From Membranipora membranacea (taxonomy: Eukaryota; Bryozoa; Gymnolaemata; Cheilostomatida; Membraniporidae): a DNA stretch of 64,000 bases. The notes beneath the pieces are model-generated. The model did no database searches. It was not told the origin of the DNA and saw only the letters and a list, made by a program, of their open reading frames with translations. The stretch spans positions 5,768,001 to 5,832,000 of the forward strand of contig OU612071.1 of NCBI GenBank assembly GCA_914767715.1, read 5' to 3'. A program made the translations under genes and the position numbers. Below are positions 34,337 to 47,100 of this stretch, in pieces. How positions within the stretch are numbered: position 1 is the first letter of the stretch; each line of letters starts with the position of its first letter.

Positions 34337-36761
34337 CTGCAGTTTACTCATAAATTGATGAGTAGATTTAGAATGACAATCAGATTCGATGTTATTATCT
34401 AGAGCGGTATCATAATTTTTGTCATCTTTAGAATCTGGGTCCTCTTGTTCATTCTCTTTACCATCAGCAGAGGTTGAACCTGCAATAATTAATGAAACGT
34501 AATCACTTCTTCATAACTCACAAAAATTTACCACACCCAATACGTGGTTCAACAAACATGAACATGACCAGCCTAAGATGCAAGATGGCCAGATTCTTAC
34601 TCACTTAGATTATTGGTCCATATAGCTTTAGCAGAACTATCTATGATCTTAGCAATGCCTATACTGGTAACAGCAGGGGTTCCTTGATTGCTCTGTTCTG
34701 ACATGTCTTTGTCTTGTTCGATCAACTCTAACCCTGCACCTCCTCTTCCTTCCTCTTCATACCTAGATTGATAAAAGAAAATATGGTATAATTGAGCTGC
34801 ATATCACCTAAAAAGTTGAAATTTTACTATTGAATGATTCTAGTATATAATCGTTATTATCTGATCTCAATTTTGAAAAGAAAAGACATGCAACCTCATG
34901 ATGACCTCAAGCGGCAGCTATGTATCGGGAGCTAGGAAGCAATCAGGTGATATTTTCAAGGACATGTGAACTACTGAAACAAGGTAAAACTGGAAAAGAC
35001 AAAAGGTCTGGTATTAAAAGAGCCACCAAAATTCTCCAGCTCGCTCCCACCACTCAAGCTGTGTAACTTGATGTTGTAGGAACCTTTGAGATAGTCCGCT
35101 CAAATATCTCCACCACATCAATGCCAGCAAGGAGAGCACAGATACACCAATAGTTGGAAGCACCCAATCAGCAGTTGCGTTATCTTCATCGAGGTATGGG
35201 GCGATCCCTTAAAATTTAAATATTACAAACACTTAAAACAGATTATTGAATCACCTTCAAGCGTTAGATCTAGAGATATAGTTGGTCAATTATTGTCATT
35301 GAATATATTTTGATTTCAGTGGTGGCTACAGTTTTGGGAGCAAACAAGCTGTAATAGCGACCACATCGATGACCATGATCGAAAAATGATGAAAACATAA
35401 TACATTTGTATTTTGGGTTTATGTGTAATATGCATAAAGTAGTTGTAGAACAGTTGTTACGTATTCAGCATACTAACTTGGTGTAATGGTGAGATCTAGC
35501 ATCAGGGTAATTATCAAGTAGTGTGTCAATATAAATGAATTTACCTGTTATAGCTCTGATTCCGTTTTGATCTCCAACAAAGACAGAATCACTTGCTACA
35601 AGCAGGGACACTGGCATGCTAAGCTGACAAGCAGTCAAATCACCATTTACAGATCCTGCGTTACCTGAGCAAACTTGAGCACTTGTGTTTATCTTTAAAT
35701 CAAGAATCATCAGTCTGTGATTATCGCGGTCGGCTACTACAATTACTTGCTCGCTTAAGAATATAACATCTGTAGGATCATTGAACTGAATATTGTGGAA
35801 TATGCCACCACTAACTCCCTGTTCGGATGATCCTGTCACCACTTCAATCTCTTTGTTTTAAGGTCAAATTTTGCAACACCATGGTTAAAGGTCAGGTAGA
35901 TGATACCAGTTGTCTTCTCTTGTATGATCTTTCTAATAAACTGTGTGAACGTGAACAGAGTGCTTGTCGTGTGAGAAATCATATCAACAGTCCGCAAAGA
36001 CTTACTAATGAATTCAGCAACAAGTAAACGATCAGGATCAGTTACATCAACTATTATACATTCTGGATAGGTAAAGAGAGGGTTAAGTCCATCTGTATGA
36101 CCCGCCTTTGTGCATTGTCCCCAAAGGGTTGATGTCTGATTAGTGACACGGTCGACAAGCCTCAGACAATGGTTATTTGTGTCAGCAACAACAACCTTAT
36201 CTACTCTAAGCTGAACGAATACATGAGCCCAGTTAAACTTAGCAGCCTCACCAACACCTTCCTGATAACCCCTGGTACTACCGGCAATGATGTTTGAATG
36301 AATCCCGTCATTTGTTGTCAGAGTATATCCGCCAGAGAAGAGAACACTTCCCGGTATGAACAGATCTGTTTCCATATGGTGAACATGAGCTTCAAAATCT
36401 AGATATGTAGTAATATTGAGACCTTCAAGCTTCTTCTCAAGCCTGCAGGTGGATAAAATCAATGAATAAGCTTCAGTTCTATAAATCACTGTACTACTTT
36501 TGAAGAACAAGTACTAGTTCAACTTCCATACAGCGAATACAGATCTTCAAACTATTTACGCATATTAGGTAAGCTGACAGTAGAATAGCTTTCTACAACT
36601 ATTGAGTTGGATGACACGTAAAAAGGTAAACCTACACATAAAATTATAAATCTTGAAACATCAGTTATCTTGCTTCATCACGCTTTGCTCCAAAGCACTT
36701 ACCTTGACCACTCAGCGATATGACGTGATATGAGGAAAACCATGAAGCCAACACCGCTCAA
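34337..36761 (-). CDS. NHL-repeat protein with transmembrane segment
   Basis: Exons on the minus strand: 36703-36761, 35545-36442, 35084-35207, 34605-34762, 34337-34479. Phases agree. The large exon carries NHL propeller repeats: VVVADTNNHCLRLVD, LLVAEFISKSLRTVD and VVADRDNHRLMILD are strand-type repeat cores. NHL propellers usually bind proteins or RNA, or lie on cell-surface proteins. The third exon encodes a membrane helix, WVLPTIGVSVLSLLALMWW, followed by an acidic tail rich in S, D, E and N. The topology suggests an extracellular propeller and a cytoplasmic tail. Near 35853 one base is missing: the frame of the first part hits TGA (35836-35838), and adding one base restores both the reading and the exon phase. 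Both gene ends are undefined. Confidence 0.7.
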
Positions 36762-38034
36762 CTGTAAAATAAATTATGTTGACTAAGACGGCGGATCATA
36801 CAATACAAAGTTAATGTAATCCATGGTAAGTATTCGTACAGACACACAATAAGACTCTATGGAAAACTATATGTGAACTTTAAGTGCTAGTCAACACTTA
36901 AAGTTCCTTCACAAATTTCAATTGAGCAAGTATTAGTCTTAGCTCGTTAGGTGAAGCAAAAGGTCTGTGATCGATACCTGCAGTGCACCAACTAGTGCTG
37001 GGGTATTATTCAAGTCAACTCCAGAACATCAGTTGATAACAAATTTCCAAGCATTTTCTCACAGGGTTGTGGTCTGTCTTAGATACGGGCCCGCATCTTG
37101 CAGTTGAAGCTAACACTGAGATGGGCTATTAGGTTAAGTTTATGAGCTATGATCGGTAAATCATGATGTTGCCATTGCCAGCCTATTCCCAATATAACAA
37201 AAATATTGTTAATAGGAAATTGATTATCATTCAATCAATCTTAGAATTGTATCTACAACTCACCATCATGTGAGCTTCTAGTTATCCAACAAGTTTGCAA
37301 GCAGTGAACAGTTTTGTTTCTTACCGTCGCATGTGCACTAAAGTCCAACACTGTACAATATATATAACTAACTTATCTCAGCTCGACATTGAGATGATCA
37401 AAGTTTAGTTACATAGTTTGATTACAAATCCAAAGCATTAATATACCTCGGGATGTGATAAGAATTCTAATGCGCCAAGATTAAGTAAATACTGTGTAAT
37501 ATTAGTGCAAACTGGTAGGGGAGATAAGATTTGTGGAAGGGGGTTTTCACTGAGAGAGAGAGTACAAAGCTTGAGTTTGTACAAACATTATAAGGTATAT
37601 GAATAGTAATAAATGTAGGGTTTTAAGCTGATTCTGACATGCTTCTCTCAATTTATGAGTTTTTAGGCCACTTTATTCACCTTTTTTATGGGAGGCAGTG
37701 CCTCCTTGCCACCACTGGAACTATCATGTGTTTTGCATGATGGTGACATTTTAAATTTGAAAAGTGATGATAACTATAGGTGAAGGGTAATCAATCTGTT
37801 TGTTTGGAGTAATTTTTGGAAGAAAGGACATTCTGGTTGTCCACTTGATATTTTTGGAGTTAGACGACATATTATTTAGAGTAGGACCCACAAATGCCAT
37901 TTAAGATAAAAAAATAATGGCACTCTCATATTAACAATCTCTACAAGGGACCCCTGCAATGGGACAGGTAAGGACAGTGACCCTCACACACATCCAATCT
38001 TGCCAATTAGCGCCTTCAGGCCAACGCTTTTCGT
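36762..38034. other. region upstream of the NHL gene, nothing recognised
   Basis: The 5' exon of the NHL gene should lie here on the minus strand but could not be identified. The sequence is AT-rich without notable open frames. Confidence 0.3.
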
Positions 38035-38041
38035 TGATTGT

Positions 38042-38115
38042 GAGATGGCGCAATCAGTTAGCGTCGGCGCGCCGCCAGTCCGGCAAGATTTTTCAGTTCA
38101 GTTCCCACTATAGGG
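38042..38115 (+). mobile_element. partial tRNA-like SINE, + strand
   Basis: GATGGCGCAATCAGTTAGCG resembles the A-box region of the SINE that lies inverted directly next to it at 38148-38311, and CAGTTCAGTTCCCAC resembles a B box. This gives a head-to-head-like inverted pair. Confidence 0.5.
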
Positions 38116-38147
38116 GTGCTTAGGAAGAGGTTTACACCCGACCTTGT

Positions 38148-38311
38148 AAGCTCCCCGAATGGGATTCGAACCCACAACTCTTGCAGCAAATATCGCCGGG
38201 CGGTGAATTGCAAGCGCGCTAACCAATTGCGCCATCTCACCATCCCCAAAGAAGAATGGGTTGATGGCACTAATTAGCATGCCCGCTATTCACTACTCAG
38301 AGTTGTGTTCT
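38148..38311 (-). mobile_element. tRNA-derived SINE, copy 2
   Basis: On the minus strand the A box is TGGCGCAATTGGTTAGCGCG and the B box GGGTTCGAATCCC. It matches copy 1 at 11808-11961 over the head and about 60 bases upstream. It adjoins a partial + strand copy on its left. Confidence 0.75.
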
Positions 38312-38389
38312 CTTTGTTCCTTGATTGTTCCTTGAACTTACCAAACTGCCCAGTTGCACTTATCGGCTAACATTGTGCTTCTGCACCAA

Positions 38390-38747
38390 AAGGCCACATA
38401 AACGCCAGAAAATAGAAATAATTTCTAATGATGATTTAAAATGGACTGATAATACTGACCTTATTTTTCGTAGATTGAAAAGCAGATTTTATGTATTGTC
38501 CAAGTTCAAATCTTTTTATCTGTCCAATACGCAATTTGAATATTTTGTGCAGGCTCTTACATTACCGATTTTATTATATAATTCAGAATTTTGGTTTAAC
38601 TCTTACACGGCCAAGGAGAGAATCGTGGCTATTATCTCCTTTTCTACCTCATACAGCTGTGACGTTCCTAATTTGATCTCAGACCGAATTTTTAGTACTG
38701 CAGTAAATTTTATTAATGATGAAAAGCATATTTTTTATTCTCCCTAA
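38390..38747 (+). pseudogene. LINE reverse transcriptase C-terminal fragment
   Basis: The frame reads NDDLKWTDNTDLIFRRLKS, then RFYVLSKFKSF and a hydrophobic LPILLYNSEFWF, the usual pattern of the reverse transcriptase thumb and following region in CR1, RTE and related LINEs. It ends with a stop at 38745-38747. Only this 3' part is present, as expected of a 5'-truncated LINE copy. It is not the same sequence as the LINE at 12.3-17 kb. Confidence 0.6.
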
Positions 38748-39063
38748 TTACATAACAACAATACAAATGGTGCGAGATTGAATATTTTTTTATATGTTAG
38801 AATCATAAAGATATACAGTTCAGAGTTGATTGGTAATCAAAACATAGGCTGTGTTATAAAACAATTGGGGAACATGGTACCCCTACAGTTTTGGTGAACA
38901 AATCACCACTGTGCTAAGATTCCGATATAGTTTTGTGGTATTTTACCACTCCAAAAGTGGACTGCAGCCCACGGCACACTTTTTCTAGGGTTGCCGACCC
39001 TTACCAGTGTTTCCAGGTCCCCGACCTTGACTACCGCAGAGCGAACCAGAGCTCATCAGAAGA

Positions 39064-39190
39064 TAAGGCCACATGACCTACACAGCCGCAGGGAAAGATG
39101 GCTCTTCATACCCGAGCAGAGCATAGCAGTTTCCAGAGCGTAAGGTCATCTGACCTATATAGCCGCAGAGAATAGTTGGGTCTTCACACT
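39064..39190. repeat. two-copy direct repeat, period about 77 bp
   Basis: AAGGCCACATGACCTACACA with GCCGCAGGGAAAGATGG recurs as AAGGTCATCTGACCTATATA with GCCGCAGAGAATAGTTGG. The copies are diverged by roughly a quarter. Confidence 0.55.
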
Positions 39191-40583
39191 TCGGCCAGGA
39201 TGATGTATCATCAGAGTAGACTATGCATAGGACAATAGGTAACGATTCTACAATAGAAAAATTCCAATTTCAGCATTCATTCTGGATATACAATATTCAT
39301 CACCTAATTTAGGAGGTGAAATTTAAGGGGAGGAGGTGGGTGTTCACAGGCTGTGACCCAAATTCAGAAAGATCAGTGCACTAGCAAGCTGCATGCAACT
39401 GACTGAAACTGTGAAAGCTTTCATCCCCCAGCCAATAGGAATATGACAGTTGTCAATTAAGAAGATTCTGATATAAGGAAGTTTAAGGATTGTCTTTACT
39501 TTGACAAGAGGAAGACAACTTGAAATTATCCCTCTGAAAAATTGCTGTTTCAAGCGAAAGCTTGCATTTTTAACAAAGTTTCATACCTTTTAGTATCAGA
39601 CTCCTAAATGATAACACATTCTTACAGTCACCATAATTTTGCTTCATCATTGATGATACGCAATAAAACAATCTCTCTATAAATATGCATAATGCTTGTC
39701 AAAGTCATTACTGGTTGTAAACATTCAGGCCAACATATGCTGCAACTCAAAAATGTCGTGTCTTTTGGTATATCAATGATATTTATAAGTTCATGGAAAG
39801 AAAATAATAGATTCCACATCCAAATGGAAAGGGAGCTCTGGATACAGTAGATCTATACCAAGTTACCATTCTGTTAGTGATTTTATTCACATCATATTGC
39901 CGTTCAAGTCAGCCAACTGCAATACATCCACACACGAGCACTCTCAGTTATCGTGTCATGTAGTCAGTGTTTTCAATCATAGCTCAACTCAACAGCCCTG
40001 TTATGCTATGCAAAACCAGTAGTACACTTTATTTTCTATTCAGTGCCCCTTTTGTTGGCCAATGAGAATATACTTACATGAAACATAATACAACTCATCT
40101 TTAAAGCGCATCATTGTTCAAAGTAAGGAGGGCAAGCTAGGGTTATGTATGAAGAGTTTACCTCCATAAGCAGCATGGGTATTGACCTACAACTATCAGA
40201 TTCAGAAACCCCAATCTTAACCACTACACCACCCTGTCATCCATTCTGGCTAATTAATAGTTTTCCCTCCACAAAACCTGATTGTGCCTTACGTAATGCA
40301 ATGAATGACTTAACCCTGAACAGACAGTTGCCAGGCATTTATCATTTATACTGACTCCGCATCTGGTCTGGGAATTATAGATATATACATTTTATTGTGC
40401 CAAGACAAACAATGTTTACATCTTCGATAAAAAAATGCGGAAGCAATCACATTGTAAATACATGTAATTGTATAAAGAGAAAAAATTGTCTTGTCATGGA
40501 AATCTTAAATTTCAATACAACTGTAGTTGCAACATGTTAAATACTAGAACTACTAGTAGTTGGATCTTGTGTTCCTGATTTAA

Positions 40584-40630
40584 GAGTTACTGCCCCTCTA
40601 TAGCTAAGCTATAGCGAGGGGTAGCAACTC
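40584..40630. repeat. imperfect hairpin with CCCCT/AGGGG stem
   Basis: GAGTTACTGCCCCTCTATAG pairs with CTATAGCGAGGGGTAGCAAC over about 20 bp with small bulges and almost no loop. Confidence 0.55.
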
Positions 40631-41199
40631 CAAACTCAAATTGACTGGATTAACTAAACGCCGATGGATAACAGATGAGTAATCATGATAAAATATTTGA
40701 AAAAAGAAAGTTATTTTTGTAAAAAGTGAGGTAATTGGTTACGATTTTACTTCTTAACTGATCACCACTTACGAGACAGATCATTTTGGTCCTATAATAT
40801 CAACTAATAGAACAGATACTATACAGATCTATAGTCATACTTAAGCTCTAAAAAAGTGCATAGTGCAAGTACTATCTTCATGTTTCGAATTGCTCATTCC
40901 AAGTAATTGAAGGCTGTGAAAAATTATGTCAAGGTCGATTTCAAGTATTCGCTCAAGTTAGTGTGTGAGGTCATCAAGTCATGAGGTATCTGCCGCCTTA
41001 CATAACTTGTTAATTGCTTTTATGAAGCCAACCACGCACATAGATGTCTATAGAAAACTTTAACCCATTCTGCAAAACACGAATCCCAGCATGCCTCAAT
41101 CAAATATAATATTGTGATGAGTATCATTGCCCTGGACTTTCCAGAATATTGCATTACGGGAATGTGATAAGTTTGACCAGTTTTGTTGTGGTACTCAGT

Positions 41200-44100
41200 C
41201 TATCGAGTGCAGACAACACAAGTCAATTCTTTAGCATGTCTATATGGAGGACAGAATCCAAGGCTACCATTTCCCTCGCAGTAACCTGCTACGTGATATA
41301 ATAAAGCTCCTCCTCGAACTGGGCGGGTGCCTAAAAGGTATAACAGGATTATTATTTGGACAGTCGAGATATATCACTGCTGTGAGAAGGTATAAGATTC
41401 AGTGCAGAAATGGTACCTCACAGAACATAAGCCAGGTTATAGTAAACTTAGATAAAGTTTGATCCTGTTTGTCTACTTTTGGAGTTGCTCCCCAATTACG
41501 GAATGCAGAAGAACTGCTTCCAACCAGATTGCTATCAAACCTGGCCTTGAAACTGTAGTGTGTTGTCTAAATGCAAAGAGCTTTTCTTAGTTGTCTGCCT
41601 ATTTATATGCGAGTCAGCTCTCATCATGATAGTGTTTTCAGCGAGATGAAAGCTAACAATAGTAATAAAACAGTACCATGGTAACTATTAATCTGAGTTG
41701 TTTCCATTTAGTGAACATAAGTTATACATACCATTGATAACTTCAGGGTCCTCGTCTACACATTCAAATGTCATTCTGTTGCTCACTACGTAACTCGTCA
41801 TCAAATATCCCTCATATTCTCTAGTCCAAGATGTTGGACAGGTTCTACGAGCAGGTATCATCATCTACGAAAAAAGATTAAAAAGGCTGAAGAGTAAAAA
41901 ACTAAAAATAATTTGAGCTTTAATTACATATCATTTTTCTGCAGCTGTTGAAATTTCTAACTCCTTTTCCTTTTCCACCTCAGCTTTGACTGATGGTGAA
42001 AAGTCACCAGCAGTGCTTTAGACCAACTATAAGCATTGGAACTAGAAGGGTTGCAACCTTGGAAAAGAACGGGAATAAGAAAAGAAAAGCCACAGTCTAC
42101 TTTGGTATTGGTATTGGTTTAGTTTCATTTCTTTATCAAATCAAGGTTCGATAAAGTTGAAATGTCGTGCCCGATTTACTCATAATAAATGCTGCCATTA
42201 ATGAAAAATATCTTATACAACTGAAAAAAGCTTTCAAGCGGTTCTGGGTCTGGGATATTTCTGGATGGTACTGGAAAGATCATTTCTTACCTTTGCAGCC
42301 CGAGGTGCACGACACACAGAACAAACAACATTGTGTCCATGAATTTCATCATCAAATATTTTAGTCTTGAATGACATGTATTCCGCTGCATAGACCTGAA
42401 ATGTAAAGATCACTTAATCAATGTGACTTGATTCAAATGGAATTAATAAAAGGGACATTTTTACTCATATCAATTCTGCTTAACGGATAATAGCTTAATG
42501 GTATAATATTTGGAAGTTAGCCTCCCTTGTGAAGTGTGAGGGTAACTCCGAAAGAACAACTAATAAAGCGTGGAAGCATGATAAAGACAATCATTCTCTA
42601 CATTATCTTTTTGCAAATCCTTATCAATGCGGGGAGAGATATTTGACCATTTAAAAGACTGCAAATTCTTTTGCGCTTCCCTTATCCAATATCTATGTGC
42701 AAGCTCAATGAATTATTCATGCTTTCAATCAAAGATACAAATGAATTAGTATATCAAGTGATCTCTGTGTCCTGTTATCAGTGTGTCGTGATCTGTATGT
42801 CACACAATCAGTATCTCACATGATCCTGTGGCCTATGCGTCACATGATTATGGTGTGCTTCCCTTACCCATGAGTAGGAGAGACTGTCGTTTGTCATGTC
42901 AAATTTGTTCCATTCCGGCTCAAAAGGAAGACAAAGATACTGAACTCCTCCTCCAGACATTCTCTTGTCCTGTGATGGAGCTCCTCCCGCAAAACCTTTA
43001 ACAGATAGAAGTATGAATCTTAGAGAAAATATCTCAAACTTTTGAACAATTCATCATAACTACAATGGCATAATGAAGAAAATGTTGTCTAATTTCGTAA
43101 CGCAATATCTTGAACTCTGTAATTCATATTCATATTCACAGATATTGTTTTCTCTTTTTGTATGAGCAGGCAACTCAACACAACACTCTCATGTTATTAG
43201 CCCTTTTTCCGATTCATGAAGATACATTTTAAAGGACAATAAGATTTAAACAATTTTTGATGTCCTACCAGAGACTATAGATATATCTATAGTCTCTTGT
43301 CCTACACTCTACTTGATGGAAACCTCTCATCTTAGAGAAAAAGTATTATTTCCTGTAGTTAAATTATCAAATCACCCTAGCGGATAAAGTATTACGAGAA
43401 AGGAAAGTCTGTGCAAGCTTGATAAAGAAAAATATTATGGCTAGCTTACATTTTCTCGAACTATATGAAAACTCCTACACCAGCAAGCAAAACTTTGTAT
43501 ATTAGCTAACATGAAATTACTCCAAACAGGTCACCAACTTTAGTTTATCTCCTCTAGGGCAATTCTGATCGACAACTAATACTGTCTAAAATGTTTGCAT
43601 TGAATTGACAACCTTGGATAGCAATCATCAACAATACTACATTCTAACCCCATTTTTCCCATGCAAGCGAACTTCACTTTTGAACAAGCAGAGTAGGTGT
43701 ACCATCCAGACGACTTTACTTTTACAGTCAGTGATAGGAATATATATTTTTTGAATAAAGTAATGGTTCTTTTTCAATATCTTTTTCTTCATTTTGATTT
43801 AATTTTTTTTTTTTCTCTTAATTCTTGATGGATAAATTTGGAAAATATTCTTATCTCATCAATATAGGTTTAAAATAAGTTTACTTTTTAAATAAAGTAA
43901 GTTTATGTCAGCTGACCTGAATATACGAGCTCTGCATCTCCTGCACACTGAGCTTTACCCCACCTGACATAAGAACTCCCGAATAAAGTCTTAGTCTGGT
44001 TCATATCTCTCTCCAGCTCGGCTGTGAGCTGTACCAGCGTACGCTGTAAGCGGTAAAGCTCTGCCTGTAACCCTGTGATCGTAGGGTCTTCTGTTGTACT

Positions 44101-47100
44101 GTGAATTATAAAAAAATTGAATAAGCAATAGCATAGACCGGTCAAAAGAATGGTAAAAGATGGTGAAAGGTATGACACATTGAATTCCATATCTGGAATA
44201 GCATCATTAGCTTTCTTTTGCAAAACAAAGGGCTTGCAAAAATAGCCAGTCCCTAGTAGCAATCTAGAAATGCCCTAATCATCGACACTGTAGGGGTATA
44301 ATTACTGTTTGCAATTTTGTAAACAAGACAATTTCTCAGGCTAATTATTCATGCTACTAGGGACAGCCAATCAGATAACAGTCAGATGGGTCCCTGTGTT
44401 TAGTGTCCTTACCGTATAACGCTATGATACTATTTTCATTCTAAGAGAAGAATCTAATTCAGTGGTATGACATATAAAGTGTAAAACAAATGTACACTGT
44501 TAGGGAAAAGCTCTGCATGCAGTTTTATGGTAGTAGGATCTTCTGCTGTTGTGCGATGGAGTTTATAAACAAGTGCATAATATAAGAGGAATAGTAAAAT
44601 GAAAGTTTGACAATAGTGCGCTGTAAACAAAGCTTTGCCTGTAGTTCTTTTTGTTACGCTGTGGATTTTAAAAACAAGAGAAGAGTGATAATTTAAATTC
44701 AGATATACTTAAACCGGATTGAGACTAAATCTTTATCAAAATAAGGATTAGAATTTGACTTAGTTGAAGATTGAGATTCTAAGTGAGGTTTATATTTCGA
44801 CAAGAGCCAAATTCAGGCCACAGTGCAATGAGACCTTTAGTTGAAACAATCAAACTTTCAGTAGCATTACGCTATTTTTACGGCATCAAGAAGGCCTAGT
44901 TTCTGCCCTTGATATGAATGGAAGACAAAAGAACAGCTTCAATGAAGATAAACAGCAGCAGTGTAAAGAGTTCAAATTATAATAGTAACAGTTTTCTAAG
45001 AAAAACGTAATTATAGTAAAATATGACATCTCAGTAAATTAATGGGAACATTTGTGGTTTCCTATCAGCATAATTGAGTCATTGAAGGACCTGAACACTA
45101 TAATCAATTGTATTTGCAAGACATACACTAAACCCACATGTAGCTTTGATAGAACTATCACATCAAAAAAGTCTACATTTTAGGCATTACCACTTGTAGA
45201 ATTACTTCCCCTAACATTATCAGTAATGACACATGAAGAAATTGCCTTACCTCATTATATCCGAAGTTGATGTAGCCCCAGAGGTTGAGTCCATATTGAA
45301 CATCATGTCATACTCAACTTGTTTGTGAGTGCCAGAATTGCTGAAGTTCTGTTTCATTGCCTCCAGTTCCTGGGTCAGTTGCGAGACTTTAACAACAGCC
45401 CCTGCTAGTGCACACAATGCCACAATTATGGAAAATAGGCTAAGTGCCAGTGGAACCGAGCTCTTCCAGTCTCTTATCATTCTAAAAATAGAAACATTCT
45501 GTCCAAATTTCCAGCAATCCAAAGCAATAGGAATAGAATAATCATGAAATGTTATTTGTCAATTTTCCGACAATTCAAAGCGCTAGGATAAAAAAAATGA
45601 TAAAACGTACTAAATGTTCAATAATGTGGCTGGGTTAGTTTCCTTTATGAAAACTGATTGCATTACTTTTACCGCTGCTGCTTTACGTACAGAGATAAGG
45701 TTGTTTTTACTCTATATAATTGATTCTCATTGGGCATCGATCATAATATCGATCTTCACTTTGCGCTATGTTCTTTATTGTGATTTGTGCATTAATGTAG
45801 CGAGAACATTACTATATATATATATATAAGATATAAGATATGAGAGGCTGAGCAGTGCACACAACAACACATTTCCTAGAAATAATCACAGAAAAAAGTA
45901 TGAATAGAATTTGCTGCGTATAAAATCCTTCTTGATGGTGACCTGTTTATCAACAAAATGCTATTTAGTGACAAAAAAGAAATACCGATGCTATCTCAAA
46001 CTCGTGACCGCATAATTTTCGGCAACCGCAGAACGTGACAAAATATCTTTTGAAGGTCGGTTAATTTCAAAAAAGAAATTCAGCTGCGACTGCCAAAAAT
46101 ATTACACCTGGCGCCATGGCGTGCCCTTGAACGTCCTTATCTCGGTTGTCAGATGAAACTGATAGTTAACAGATCTCCACTTATTGTCAGCTAGTCGACT
46201 ATTTGAAGGAGCTTACTTTCATGTGTACTGTAACATTTATTGCGTTTCTCAGAATTTCTTAGAATTCCAGCTTGCGGTTCCAGGTCCCAAAAAGCTTTAA
46301 ATAGAACTGTGCCCGCTGCGAGTTTGCACTTTTAAGCGCTTCCTTCCAAGAAAGTCATTATTTCTACATTTATCTTGATTATGTGAAATATTTTTTAAAT
46401 ATTTTTTTTAGGAGAGAGGTCAAAATTCGAGTTTTTGGCAATATTTTGATGTGAGACACCGTGTCTACCGTCCCTGGAGCTGTGATATAAAGTCCTGTGT
46501 GTGGCTGTGTTTTTGTTAAAAAATCATGAGCAATTTAAAAAAAGAATGGACTGCTAGCTTGCAAATCGACCTCTTGAGATTTTCAAAACTGAATTTCTAC
46601 TTGATAAATTTTCCCTGGCTATTTTGCTTTCTTTATCTAAACTGGTAAAAGCTTTTCCTATTTTTGGGAATCAATGATCGTCATATTTTTGTCTGGCATA
46701 TTTTCCAACTACAAACATACAAACAAGAAGGAAGTGAATAGGATATAGGATGATATGAAGCTGTGCACAAGTATATCTCATACAAAACACATTTTCAAAA
46801 ATAAAAAAAATATCACTTAGACGAAGTCAAGAGTTTTTGGAAGCTGCCTGAATTTACCAACTTGACAAAGTTTGATTTTTAATTTATCATACTCAACACA
46901 TCTTCTTTTGGCAATGGCATTTTGTCTTTTCTCACCTTGCCACAATATCTGGAGTTGTCCTTCCAAAATCAATGCCGAAGGAGGCTAAAATTTCTTCGAT
47001 ATACATTGACTGCTACTCCAGATTATTTTTGACTATTTAATCGATGCACAAATTCTTAACGTACATCAAGCAAAGGTATTGAGCTAGAATAGTCTTGGTT

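Larger units (their letters stand above)
38748..41199. other. region downstream of collagen-C4-like gene B
   Basis: No gene is seen. It contains a two-copy tandem repeat at 39064-39190 and a hairpin at 40584-40630. The open frames at 39344, 39628 and 40145 have no splice or domain support. Confidence 0.4.

Noticed and set aside
36563-36637. Possible extra exon of the NHL gene reading VSSNSIVVESYSTVSLPN
   Set aside because: It has an acceptor and a GTAAAT donor, but its phase does not fit the following exon, whereas exon 36703-36761 fits.
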